Source of the DNA: Trochalopteron elliotii
Taxonomy: Eukaryota > Chordata > Aves > Passeriformes > Leiothrichidae
Direction of reading: 5' to 3'
DNA length: 64,000 bases
Assembly: GCA_024734555.1 (NCBI GenBank)
Contig: JANPWX010000650.1
Coordinates: 11,117-75,116, forward strand
Position numbers and translations under genes: made by a program. A model generated the notes under the pieces. The model worked only from the letters and a program-made list of their open reading frames with translations, was not told the DNA's origin and ran no database searches. This document shows, piece by piece, positions 46,570 through 57,114 of the stretch (within the stretch, counting starts at the first letter, position 1; the number at the start of each line of letters is the position of its first letter).

Positions 46570-47280
46570 TTTTAATATTTCAGGCAGTTAAGGGATGAAG
46601 CACTTACAACTCAGACTAAAGGACAGTCCTTTCCATGGACTGAGTCCTTTCATTTCACTGGATGTGAGCAGCAAACCAGGAGAGTTTGACAAGAGATTCT
46701 CACTTTGTGTGCTCTAGGAGTCTCATCCCTGTGTTAGGGATTGCACTGGCTGCTTTAGGAGTTCCTCCCCACATTCAGCCACTGAAAATCCAAGGCGACT
46801 CCTGTGAGTAAAGTTGTGGAGCTTGTGCTTGCTCCCTACAGAAATAAAAGTGGAAGAAAGCAAAGCCTCCATAAAGAGAAATTAGGGTTTTATTAAAGTT
46901 GTTTTCTGGGATAGCTGAAGTGCCAATCCCAGAGCACTGCCTTCCAGTAAAACCCCAGGCACGTTCACTGCAGCAGCTGATCTCAGGCCCTTGATACCAA
47001 GGGACTAAATCAGCACAAACTACAAACAACAAAGAATGTGGGGCATTTTTATCCCCAGCTTCTCCCAGAAACCATGAACTTCCTTCCTCCACTCTCGAGC
47101 TGTCTGGGTTTTCAGCATTTGGTGCCACATCCCACACGGGATTGGCAGGAGGGTTGCAGGAGCCTGCAGCCCTTGTCTTTGCACAGCATTGCAGAGGGAT
47201 CATGTCAGGCCCAATCCCTCCCCCCACACCTATCACTTATTATTACAAGAAAAATAAATCGTCTTGGAACTGGGAAAAGT

Positions 47281-47312
<32 letters not shown>

Positions 47313-47997
47313 CTGCCTTAAGATTGTCTCCTCTTACAATCTCCAGTGTAACGTTAAACCTCTCTCCAGTCACACCAGCCCCACTGGGCATCTGATCTCA
47401 GCAGCCAAGAGCTGGGAAGTGCTGGCAGACACAAACCCCGGGCCCAGACTGGGGCAGGGACAATACCTCTGCTCTGATAAGACACAGCAGAAGGAAGACA
47501 GAGCCTCGGGGGCTTTCAGGAGTAGCTGAAGCCTTGCAGCTGGATGAGAGAGCAAACACAAGGCTTGGTCCTGAGAGCTGAGGAGCTCTTGCAAGAGAAA
47601 CAACTTCCCCTGGAGAGCCCATCTGGACCAGTAAACAGTAACCTGAGAGGGGCTGTGGTTGCTGAGTGATGCCAGATAACACCCTCATACCGTCAGCAGG
47701 ACCCAGACCCACCCTTCCCCAATCACTTTCCCAGAAATTCAACCTTTTCCCAGGCTGGCTTTGTTTTATTTGCAGAAACACTTGTTTGCTGTTGCCCTGC
47801 AGAGGTGGTTGCAAACACACTTCTGCACCCACACTGATGGCCATGTTCCCTCTGCTCCTTCATCAGCCACAGCCTCTCCCAGACTTCCTGAAAGAAGCCC
47901 TGGAACATCCCTTCACTCAACAGCTACAGGCATGGAGCAGATGGTATCAGGAGCATCTAAGCCCACCAACCCTCTTTCCAAAAGAAAACCTGCAGCT
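46570..47997. other. No recognisable feature apart from T30
   Basis: Unique sequence with a 30-T run at 47283-47312. If the run is a poly(A) tail of a minus-strand retrocopy, its body should lie to the right, but nothing there is recognisable. Confidence 0.45.
47283..47312. repeat. T30 homopolymer
   Basis: Thirty consecutive T. Its length is likely to be unreliable in short-read assemblies. Confidence 0.95.
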
Positions 47998-48155
47998 CAA
48001 TGGACTCCTCATCCCTGGAGATGTTCAAGGCCAACTTGGATTGGGATTAGAGCAGCCTGGCCTGGTGGAAAGTGTCCCTGCCCCTGGCAGGAAGTTGGAA
48101 CAAACTAATCCTGAATGTCCTTTCCAACCTATTCTGTGGTTTTATGATTTGATAA
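47998..48155 (+). mobile_element. CR1 LINE 3' end, plus strand, diverged
   Basis: CTCATCCCTGGAGATGTTC, AAGGCCAACTTGGATTGGG, GAAAGTGTCCCTGCCCCTGG and CTTTCCAACCTATTCTGTGG then TTTTATGATTTG tail. Confidence 0.87.
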
Positions 48156-48842
48156 ACACAAGCTCGGGATAGATAGAGGGTATCTATCTGCCCTCCAGCA
48201 CAATGCAGAGGCATGAACAGACACCAGTGACCTCAGCCCCCAGCCCTGAGGCCTTTCCAGCCTGGGAATACCAGTAATTTTGCCTGTTCCATGGCTTCTT
48301 GCCACAAATAAAAGTGATTGTGCTTTGGGGGCTGTGCTTTCTTCCCATCGCTGAGCTGCCTCTGCACATTCCCAAACAAAGCATTACACCATGTGAAAAG
48401 AAGGCACAGGCCCTGCAAAGCCCATCCCACTGGCTAAGACAGGAAATATCTCCCATCATCTCAGCTAATCCTCCACCAATACAATGAGAAATGATGTCCA
48501 ACGGCCGCCAAAAGATTATTAAGTGAAGAACAAAAATCCTGCACCGCCCGTCGTGACAGAGCCAAAGGCAATAAAAGGGGAAATACAAACTGCAGCCAGT
48601 GGCTGGAGGGAGGAGGGGGCAGGAGGAGCAGCAAACAGCAGGCAGGGCCTTCAGCAAAGCCCCAGAGCTGGAGCACACCTGGACTCATGGAATGGGATCA
48701 ACCCAGTTGTTTGGGATTGTCCACATCCACCCCCTGCCATGGGACACCTTCCACCAGACCAGTGCAGGGGGGAGATGGGCCACTGAATAAACAGATCAAT
48801 ATGATTCCCACAGAAACTGTTTATTGTTTACATTACATGGCA
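48156..48842. other. Mostly unrecognised; possible old CR1 scrap at 48685-48765
   Basis: CCCCCTGCCATGGGACACC followed by TTCCACCAGACCAG looks like a decayed minus-strand CR1. The rest is unique sequence. Confidence 0.35.
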
Positions 48843-49140
48843 TGTGGCAATTTCAGGCACACGAAGGATCAGGCAGACACAGAAGGTCAGGCAGGAAAAG
48901 CTTCTATTTTAATTTTCTGACTCTATCTTTTATATATCTTGATCAGAAGGCAAAAGATTGGCTACACAGGGTGCCACCTTTCTGACCTGGTTGGTGAACA
49001 TCACCATCAATCACATTCCTCCTCTGAGAGGAGAAATATGTAAACAAAATAGATAAGTTCTAAATATATACATAGCCTATATGAAGCTGTGTGAGAATCT
49101 CCACTACAAACAGCAAACACTGGAAAAGCAGGAAAATTCA
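48843..49140 (-). mobile_element. ERV LTR (family F), minus strand
   Basis: Matches 60378-60673 along its full length: TGTGGCAATTT end, GGCAGACACAGAAGGTCAGG, CAAAAGATTGGCTA, GGTGAACATCACCATCAATC, GAGGAGAAATATGTAAACAA and GGAAAATTCA end. On the minus strand a TATAAAAG box (complement of 48927-48934) sits where expected. Both copies are followed by GGGTG, so the right end may be slightly further on. No TSD found. Confidence 0.75.
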
Positions 49141-49421
49141 GGGTGACGGTGGCAGATATAGATTCTGGGTCTACTGTCCACGTGGGAATCTCTGGGTTGG
49201 CTAAACTGCTTCTCCATGAGGCAGGCACACATCCTTCAGGACATCCAATTGGTCAAGTGTCCATCATCACATTGTGCTTCCTCTCTCTGGGGTTTACATA
49301 TTTGCAGACATTTTCTCAGCCTCTCTGCTCCCATCTTTGATCCTGCTGTTTTCCCAGTAACCTTGATGAATTCCTGAGAGCTCTAATAACAAAACTGCAG
49401 GTGGTTTGGTGAGATTATTCA
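49141..49421. other. No recognisable feature
   Basis: Unique spacer. Confidence 0.5.
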
Positions 49422-49456
49422 CAAACTTTGTTTGTGAACTTTACAAACAAAGTTTG
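49422..49456. repeat. Perfect hairpin, 14-bp arms, 7-nt loop
   Basis: CAAACTTTGTTTGT at 49422-49435 is the exact reverse complement of ACAAACAAAGTTTG at 49443-49456. The loop is GAACTTT. Confidence 0.9.
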
Positions 49457-49498
49457 GCTGCTGCATCAGAATGGCCTGTGTTATATAGATACATTGGA

Positions 49499-49555
49499 AC
49501 CAGGTTGCTCCAAGCCCTGTCCAGCCTGGCCTTGGACACTTCCAGGGATGGGGAT
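49499..49555 (-). mobile_element. CR1 LINE internal scrap
   Basis: CCAGGTTGCTCCAAGCCCTG, CCTTGGACACTTCCAGGGAT. Confidence 0.87.
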
Positions 49556-49942
49556 CCAGAGTCCAGGTGGATCCAGGGTGTACCAGCTTCACCTCAGCTC
49601 CTCAGGAGGCACAAGGATTGATTGGGCTGCACAGTTCATCTGTTGGGCTGTAACAAAAGCAAACACAGATTGAGTCTATGGTACACCCCAAAAGCTGCCT
49701 CCAGCCAAGACAGAGCTTCTCAAAACAGGACACCTCAGCAGCAAGGTCCTACCTGTGCATCCAACCACAGAAATTCTCTTTTGTTCACCTCTCATCAGCA
49801 CACTTAAACAACAGATGGGCTTCAGCTGCAAATATGAGACCAGAAAAGCCATTTGCAAATGCTTTAGTGACTACGTTCAGCAAGATGGTGCTGCTGAGAT
49901 ATTTCAGCACTGGGAGATTAAGAGTTTTTGATTAGCTGTGGT
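49556..49942. other. No recognisable feature
   Basis: Unique spacer. Confidence 0.5.
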
Positions 49943-50230
49943 AATCACAGAATCCCAGAATGGTTTGGGTAAGAGGGGACCTTAAAGTTCATCTAATTCC
50001 ACTCCCTCCCTGCCATGGGCAGGGACACCTTCCACTATTCCAGGTTGCTCCAAGCCCCATCCAGCCTGGCCTTGGACACTTCCAGGGATCCAGGGGCAGC
50101 CACAGCTTCTCTGGGCACCCTGTGCCAGGGCCTCCCCACCCTCACAGCCAAGAGTTTCTTCTCTATATTTAAGGACAATTTCCCCTCTTTTAATCTGAAC
50201 CCATTAGTCCCTGTTCTATCACCACATTTC
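49943..50230 (-). mobile_element. CR1 LINE 3' end, about 290 bp
   Basis: AATCACAGAATCCCAGAATGG tip, GGGACCTTAAAGTTCATC, GACACCTTCCACTATTCC, GGGATCCAGGGGCAGCCACAG, GCCTCCCCACCCTCACAG and a CTTTTAATCTGAACCCATTA segment. Confidence 0.94.
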
Positions 50231-50974
50231 CTGATGAAATAATCACACGTAATCAACTATAAATAATAATCACACACAAAGCAGCATTAGCATTCCAGCT
50301 GCTTTTAGGAATAAGGCATTTGGAGGCTTGGGATGAAATTCTTGCAGTATTTCCCTATGGCTCTTCTCCCTGGTGCTCCAGAAAGTCTGTAAAATTAAAC
50401 ACAGCGTTTGGATGGACAGCACTGAGGGAAACTTGGCATCTGCTTCAATACCAGCCTCCAAAATGCAGTTCCCAGGTTGAGTAACTTGTTTTTAAAGGCT
50501 GCATTCCTCGAGATATTTTTGTGTTTTTTAACAAGTGCATTTAAGGCAAACAGATCTGCAGAGGCAGCAGAGATGAGCCTCCTTCCCTTTGATCCCTCTT
50601 GGAAGAGGTCTTCCAATTTTAGTGAAAGAGCTCACATGTGCTGCTGACACAGGAAATCTCAGTTTGGGGGATTTATCAGAAAGTTATCCCCCCTTCCTTA
50701 AAAGTTTAGTCTTGATTTATTTCTTTCCATATGATATTAACCCCTCTAATTTAGTTCTCAGGTTCCCATTTTCAGTTGAAAGCAGTGCTTTGAAATGTTT
50801 CACAGAGAAAACACCCACATTATCAACAAACCCACTCTTGACCACTCAGATCTTCCATTCCACCTTCTCAACCCCTTTCTCCATCCCCCCAACAAACCCT
50901 GCCCAGCTCTGACCCCTGTCCCACCCTCACAGCCAAGGACATTCCTCAGCTGACACTGCCAAGTGATGCCACTT
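50231..50974. other. No recognisable feature
   Basis: Unique sequence. Confidence 0.5.
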
Positions 50975-51030
50975 CAGAGCTGGACTCTGTGATCCTTATG
51001 TGTCCCTTCCAACTCAATATTCTGTGAAAT
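50975..51030 (+). mobile_element. CR1 LINE 3' tip, plus strand
   Basis: GAGCTGGACTCTGTGATCC, TTATGTGTCCCTTCCAACTC and AATATTCTGTGAAATGG, the end of the 'TCCCTTCCAACTCAGGATATTC' branch. Confidence 0.82.
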
Positions 51031-51651
51031 GGTGAGGTGCTTCATCCCCAACCACCTGCAGAGCTCTTAAGGACAAGGAAAATAAAAAAAAAAATAAAAA
51101 CCAGAAAACAACACTTTTTTTTTTCAGGCTACAGCATGCAGACACCCCAGATGCCCTTGCATACCTAAAAGTCTGTCAGGGCTTCCATAACTGCTGGTTT
51201 GCACTTCTCTTCCTCCAGGCAGCAATTCTTCCCTGGCCACAGAGCAGAGCTGGGCTCAGCTGAACTGAGCTCTGTCCTTTGCCAAATCCCAACATCTGAA
51301 GGCAGGCTTAAACCCCTGTATAAACAAAGGCCTGGGAAACAAACATAATTTGGTTTAATTTGGTGTTTGCTGACATTTTTGATAAGGAGCATGGGGGTGG
51401 TGGCACCGTGCAGGGCACAGCCTCTCCTTGGTGAGCTCCTCACTGCCCTCAGTTCCACACAGGGATGGATATTCACTGAGCTGCTCCCTGCAGGGAAACT
51501 CTGCTTTTGTGTACAGGAACATCCTGCCTCACAACACCACCAGGCATTCCTGGTCTTCCAGAACAGCTGGGAACTCCTCTGGGGAATCTGCCTGAAGCCA
51601 GGTGAGGTGTAAACACCTAAACCTCAGCTGACTTCCCCAGCAATCATCACC
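51031..51651. other. No recognisable feature
   Basis: Unique sequence. Its last six bases, ATCACC, are the left TSD of the following LTR. Confidence 0.5.
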
Positions 51652-51948
51652 TGACACTGTTTTACACCACAACCACACAGACTCTGAACTTCAGAAGGCT
51701 GAAAATGACTCCTTTATTTTTGGGATGTGTCTCCCTTTTACACTATTCTACACAGACCAATTGGATTGGTGACACAAAGGCAAAACCTCTTCACTCACAT
51801 TGGTCAGACCAGAGGGATGTCAAGAAGTCCCTCCTAGGAAAAGGAATGAGTAACAAAGTTACAAAAACACTTCTCCTGTTTACAGAAAATTCCCTGGGAA
51901 AAGAATTTCAGAAAAGCAAAACACCTCAGGCACGAAACCAGGACTACA
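51652..51948 (-). mobile_element. Solo ERV LTR (family E), minus strand, perfect 6-bp TSD
   Basis: Plus-strand ends are TGACACTGTTTTAC and CCAGGACTACA. ATCACC flanks it at 51646-51651 and 51949-51954. AATAAA is the complement of 51713-51718. It is the inverted partner of 45096-45389. The 128-codon plus-strand frame over it is the antisense of the LTR, not a gene. Confidence 0.92.
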
Positions 51949-52683
51949 ATCACCCAGCCAGATTTGAAGGCAAACCAGCAAATTCCAGCACATTCTGCAG
52001 TCAGAGGTACCTGAGGAGACCCCAGGATCAATTGTTAAGGAGCACAGCAAAAGCTTGGCTCTCAATTTCAGCTCCTGTTCAGTCAGGTTAGAGTTGCACA
52101 TTTACCAAATATTTGGTTTTTTCATCACAGCTCATCAAAACACGGGAACAGACGATAAAGTTTGTGACTGTGGCACCACAATTATGCTAAAAATGATAAT
52201 AATAATAGAGGATGTTCCTTCCCAGAAGGTTTGGAGTCTGGTGAAGCAGCCAGACAGGACTGGAGCAGAGGATTATTGTTATCACTGGGTGCTGTGACTC
52301 AGAGGGGCTCACCCAGCACTCACACACCGACTGCAGCAGGGCTGGGAAGGAGTTCAGCATCCCAATTCCCACAGCCATAACCTCCCACGTGCCAGACTTC
52401 AGCAGCTCCTCTGGGACCATCCAGGTTTGGAGACCAAAGCTCTCTTTCAGAGGGAAGGATCCTGCAGCTCCTCATTTTGTCATCACATCCTCCAGTTTCA
52501 GAAATCCCCCAAGACTCTTGACAGCAAAGTCTGGTTTTGTGACAACTCCCAGCTCAGACTTGTGAATTTCTGCACACAGGACACTGCAAATTATTCTACA
52601 ACACATCCTTAAAACCCTCTGGGGACCCTCGGGTGGTTCCACCAAAGCTGAAACACCCAACAAATCCCAGAGGAGGTGCTTTC
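51949..52683. other. No recognisable feature
   Basis: Unique sequence. Confidence 0.5.
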
Positions 52684-52740
52684 CACCACCACACCTCAGC
52701 CCATGCTCTGCTCCCTGTTTCAAGCAGGAAACACTGAGTT
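52684..52740. repeat. 57-bp direct duplication, copy 1, ending at an N
   Basis: Identical to 53150-53206 except for one base (CCCTG here, CCCCG there). It ends exactly at the ambiguous base 52741. Confidence 0.93.
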
Positions 52741-53149
52741 NGAACCTTTGGAAGTTTTTATTTCTGAGCAGCTCACCTTTTGCTATATAAAGCTTAAAGT
52801 CTCTGTATAGGTCTGCAGGAGCACAGAATTGGCACACAGGCTAATTTTAAACCGTCTGAAGCAGAGAAAAACATAATTATAGGACACTGAGAGCCACCTC
52901 GGCTTATTGCTGGTGGTTATTGAGATCCCATTCCATGCTCAGTTGCTTCTCATCCACCAAGAAGAGGAAAAAAAATCTCCCACATCATATATGGTGCTTT
53001 ATTTCCAGAGACTGAGAGCACAACTGTGATAGAGCAGCAGCAGAAGTGATCCAGCAGCTGTTTCTCCCTGATACTTTTCCAAAACAAAGCTCATCTCTAA
53101 ACAGCCACCCACATACCCAGCACTCATCCTGCTCACCCCTCTGGCCAGA
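52741..53149. other. Ambiguous base, then unrecognised sequence
   Basis: Base 52741 is N. The remainder between the duplicate copies shows no feature. Confidence 0.5.
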
Positions 53150-53206
53150 CACCACCACACCTCAGCCCATGCTCTGCTCCCCGTTTCAAGCAGGAAACAC
53201 TGAGTT
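53150..53206. repeat. 57-bp direct duplication, copy 2
   Basis: Partner of 52684-52740, 466 bp downstream. Confidence 0.93.
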
Positions 53207-53707
53207 CTCCAGTTATAAGAGAGACCTCAACACCCACATTGGACCCATATTCTGCCCCCTCCCTGTCTGTGGTCAAGGGTTTCCTGCCTTCCACTTCTGC
53301 AACCCTTCCCAGCCCAGCCTGGGCACAACTCCTGCTTCTTCCATGGCTTAGCCAAGCTCTTGCACCCGTGTGGCAGCAATTAAAGGATGACTTCCACTCT
53401 TCTGCTCTTGCCTCCCTGGCTCACTGCTAAGCCACTGTTCCTTTACTCCCCTTCTCACCCTTTTATTTCCACATCAGCTGCATCTCTCCAAGGGGAGGCT
53501 CCAGGAGCCCCCAGCTGAGTCTGGGCTTCTCCCTGGCTACTCCTTTAAGTCTTGTTGTGCCAGGAATGCCACAGATGTCCCTTCAGTGCAGCCCAGTTTC
53601 CCCACTTTCTGCCCTCAGCCCACCACCATCCTGCTGTGATCCAAGAGCCCTTTCTCCAAGGGCCCCACACAGCCCCTGTCCCTCCCTAACACGTCCCAGA
53701 GGTTTCT
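53207..53707. other. No recognisable feature
   Basis: Unique, C-rich sequence. Confidence 0.5.
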
Positions 53708-53953
53708 ACAGAACAAGGGGAAAAGGCTTTAAACTGAAAGAGGTTTAGATGGGATGTTGGGAAGAAATTCTTCCCTGTGAGGGTGGGCAGGCCCTGGCAC
53801 GGGCTGCCCAGGGAATTTGTGGCTGCCCCTGGATCCCTGGAAGTGTCCAAGGTCCGGCTGGACAGGGCTTGGAGCAACCTGGGACTGTGGAAGGTGTCCC
53901 TGCCCATGCAGGGGTGGGACAAGGTGAGTTTTAAGGTCCTTTCCAACCCAAAC
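53708..53953 (+). mobile_element. CR1 LINE 3' end, interrupted by an LTR
   Basis: GAACAAGGGGAAAAGGC, GAAGAAATTCTTCCCTGTGA, GGCAGGCCCTGGCACGGG, CTGGAAGTGTCCAAGGTCC and CCTTTCCAACCCAAAC. The element breaks off after CCAAAC at 53953 and its last bases, CATTCTGGGATTCC, continue at 54254. Confidence 0.95.
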
Positions 53954-54247
53954 TGTTGCCCTAATTCTTCAGCCTTCTGATTGTTTTCTCATTCTACTGG
54001 AGCTTTCTCACCATTTAAACATAAACAAATACTGATGCTTTTGTAAACAACATTCTTTCCAGGGAGAAGGACAAAGTAATGGACTTCTGAGTTCCCCACT
54101 GGGGTCAGAGAGGTGGTCCTCTCATCCCCCAGTCCTTGATCAAATTCCAAATCCTATTTAAACCCCAAATCATAATGAACTCTCTCTTTCTCTGCTCACC
54201 TCTCAACCTGACGTGAGGGTAGTTCTTTCGTGTCATGAACACCAACA
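53954..54247 (+). mobile_element. Solo ERV LTR (family A) nested in a CR1, perfect 6-bp TSD
   Basis: Starts TGTTGCCCTAATTC and ends GAACACCAACA. CCAAAC flanks it at 53948-53953 and 54248-54253; those bases are part of the CR1 target. It carries the CAGCCTTCTGATTG motif, CATGAACACCAACA-type end and a TATTTAA box. The poly(A) signal is mutated to AATAATGA-like sequence. It is 294 bp long. Confidence 0.94.
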
Positions 54248-54253
54248 CCAAAC

Positions 54254-54272
54254 CATTCTGGGATTCCCTCAT
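54254..54272 (+). mobile_element. CR1 tail resumed after the LTR
   Basis: CATTCTGGGATTCCCTCATT completes the CR1 3' end begun at 53708. Confidence 0.88.
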
Positions 54273-54508
54273 TCCCAAATCTGGACATGAATGTACTCTC
54301 TACCCTCCCACAAGGACAATCTCCACTGCAGAAAATCCTCCTTGCCCCTCTCTCCTTTCCTCCCTGCCCCCAGGATGATGCTTTGTTCAGTTCCTCCCCC
54401 CATGGTGATGATCTCCCTGCCTGAAAACAGCAAATTCCTGCATCATTCCCTGTGGGACAAACCCCTCAGATAACTCTGGAGGAACAAACCCCCCTAAAAA
54501 TGGCATTG
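54273..54508. other. Spacer between two facing LTRs
   Basis: Unique sequence. It ends in GCATTG, the left TSD of the next LTR. Confidence 0.5.
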
Positions 54509-54809
54509 TGTTGCAAGAGGACACAAAAAGAACCACACTCACCTGTCAGGATGTGAGATGAAAAGGAAAAGGGTAGTTTATTTTGGGGATCTCAATTTAT
54601 GTAGTTTTTGGGATTTGGTCAAGGATTGGGGGGACGAGAGGAACACCCCTCTGACCTCAGTGGTCAACTCAGAAGTCCATCAATTTGTCTTTTCCCCCTG
54701 GAAAGGAATGGGTTCTTTACAAAATATCAGTCTTTGTTTTTGTTACAATGCCTGAGAAAACTCCAGTAGAAATGAGAAACAATCAGAAGGCTGAAAAATC
54801 AGGGCGACA
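54509..54809 (-). mobile_element. Solo ERV LTR (family A), minus strand
   Basis: Plus-strand ends are TGTTGCAAGAGG and CAGGGCGACA. Flanks GCATTG (54503-54508) and GCACTG (54810-54815) agree at five of six bases, so the TSD has probably mutated once. AATAAA is the complement of 54577-54582. It faces 53954-54247 across a spacer of 261 bp. Confidence 0.9.
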
Positions 54810-55074
54810 GCACTGACTCCACAAAAGGGAGTTCAACCAACTCAGCCAAGGAGAGCAGGGGCATTTCCAGAGCTCCAGGGTACTCCAGCCATGGGGGATC
54901 TGGGGGGAAGCCGTGGGATTTGCCTGTGATTTGCAATGATGAAACAGCTCCTAACCCAACAGTAACTGAGGAGGATGTTAAGGCACAGCCAGTAAATGAG
55001 GTCTTTTGAAATCAGCAAGCACAGAGAACTCAGATTTAAAAGGGACCTGGCCAGAGAGTGCTCTGGATCATTAA
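54810..55074. other. No recognisable feature
   Basis: Short unique spacer. Confidence 0.5.
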
Positions 55075-55340
55075 TGTTGACTTTTAATAAGTCTTTGGAA
55101 CACTGAGGGCTGGAAGAAAGCTTATGTTGTGCCAGAGTTTTAAGAGGATAGAAACAGGATGACCCACATAATTATCCACCTGTGACCCTGACTCTTATCC
55201 CAGGTGAAATAATGGAACAGCTGTAAAAGAACTTCATTAATAAAGCATTAAAGGAGTGCAAGAGCAAATGCCAACAGCTTGGGTTTATAGGAAGCAGATT
55301 TGTCACTAAGTTGAGAAATTGTTTCGGAGTTGAATATGTT
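55075..55340 (+). pseudogene. Decayed reverse-transcriptase segment of an old LINE
   Basis: GTTGTGCCAGAGTTTTAAG, AGGATGACCCACATAATTAT, CTTATCCCAGGTGAAATAATGG, CATTAATAAAGCATTAAAGG and AATGCCAACAGC then GGGTTTATAGG follow the order of a reverse-transcriptase palm region (asn-tyr-arg-pro-val-ser...pro-gly-lys...met-glu) of old CR1/L3-type LINEs. In-frame stops and frameshifts break it. It is far older than the CR1 tails around it and is not a functional gene. Confidence 0.55.
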
Positions 55341-57114
55341 CCCTAAGTTTGCAGGCTGGACGTAAAAAGAGTACAAAGTTTATACAATTTAAAGCCAACT
55401 GAGGCCTTACAAAAACCTCAGCTTTCCTATCCCTGTAGAAGGACTACCAAAAGAGTTACAGGATCCCAGCAAGCCAAGAAATCCTGGGGTAGGATGGGCA
55501 AGTGACCCTGGAGTCTCCGTGTGCTGCAGGAAAGCACAACTGGAGGAGCAAAGGGAAAGGAACAGCCACAGCAGGAATTTCCCTGGTGTGAAGGGCAGGA
55601 CATTGTCACTCCCTGCTCTGGGTGCCCTTGGCTCAACCCTTCCACGACCAAGAAGCCCATTGGTTTGATTAGTTTTAATCAAATTTAATTAGTTTTGTTT
55701 TCAGTGCAACCTCAACACGACATTCATAAAAAAGTTCATTTATTTGAGTCCAAATCCACGAGCTGCAGCACAAGGATGAACACTGGGGATGTTTCCAGGC
55801 ACACCCCAAAAGCTGTGACACTGAAACAGCAACAAGAACCAGGACAGAACAACAACATCCCAGTGGTGAGGGCCCAGTAAATCCATCACACATCAGCAAG
55901 GGTTTGGGTCCTGTGAAATGTGAGGGGAAGGAGCTGCTGGTTGTGTCACCTTCCAGAATGAAGCAATGGGTTTGGAGCAGCCAAACTTCCCACTGCTCCC
56001 CAGTTCCATGTTACCCAGAGGATGCACCTCAGCTCCAGCAGCAGCCTGGGAGGTCAGCTATAGAGTGACCTTCAGTTTTTCCAGTTTTCCAACCCAAAAA
56101 TCTCCAGCCACAACCCTGTCATCTTCTGCCTGCTTGTCAGGTCCTGCCAGCTCCAAGTGAGGCAGAAAGGTCATTTTTTCACTCCAAAATTGCGGGTCCT
56201 GAGCAATGCACTCTCCTCTGCCAGACAGCTGGGGTACCCTGGGCATCCCATGGACAGAGAGAGGGCCTGGGAATTACTTCAAAATCCCCCTGATGGTCAT
56301 TGCAGAGCCCTTATGACTTCATCTCAGTCACTGCTATGTTTCTGAGAGTCAAGAATAACATGAGTCTTTCCATATTTTGTGGTTTTTGGAGGGTGTGAAT
56401 AAATTCTCATGCTGTGAGTTATTTAGGTATCAGCAAACCCAGCCCAGCAGCAGTGAAGCCATTGAGCAACACACAAACCCCCCTGAAGGAGATGTGGCAG
56501 GCAAAGACTCACCAGCATGACACATCAGGAGGTCCTAAATGCCCAAAACCACCAAGAAGAATTGCAGATCCTCCTTTTGGTCATGACATACCCAGAGATG
56601 TCACCTAAATTCAGAACATGTGGAAAATGACTTGACCTTCCCCTTCTCTACTGGGTTTCATACCTTGTACCCATGTATGAATATAAAATGCTGAAAGACA
56701 ACAGACTTGTGGCCTTCTGGACCATCAAGAATCAAGCAATGCCCCAAAGCCCTCAGAAAAATAAATTGTTGGTGTGTCAACAAGAAGAGTGGTGAGACAG
56801 TGACTTCCCATCTCCATGCTGTCCCTTCCTAAAGATGGATCTTGGCAGGAGCTTTGAGCTGAAGGCCAGGAGTTGGAATTGATGATCCTTGTGGGTCCAA
56901 CTCAGTTCACAGAGGCATAGGATCATGGAATATAGGATATAGGAATTTCCTGATTCTCATGAGTTCTCAGGGTTGGAAGAAGCAGGAAGGGCACAACGAA
57001 TGGTGGATCCCAAAGCCTGAATGCTTCCCAAAGGCAAAATTCTACCCCTGGCACTGAAGGCTCCTTTCCTCCCAAAATATCTCCTCTTAACTGTGTGCTC
57101 CTCAGCTGTGCTAA
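55341..57114. other. Mostly unrecognised; CR1 tip at 56860-56925
   Basis: Unique sequence apart from GAGTTGGAATTGATGATCC then TTGTGGGTCCAACTCAG at about 56860-56925, a diverged plus-strand CR1 tip. Confidence 0.45.
56860..56925 (+). mobile_element. CR1 LINE 3' tip, diverged
   Basis: GTTGGAATTGATGATCCTTG and GTGGGTCCAACTCAG match the end of the 'GATGATCCTTGTGGGTCCC' CR1 branch. Confidence 0.75.

Noticed and set aside
47283..47312. T30 as poly(A) tail of a processed pseudogene on the minus strand
   Set aside because: No coding-like sequence lies to the right and no flanking target duplication was found.
45096..51948. Reading 45096 and 51652 as the two LTRs of one provirus
   Set aside because: They are in opposite orientation and each has its own perfect TSD, so they are two solo LTRs.
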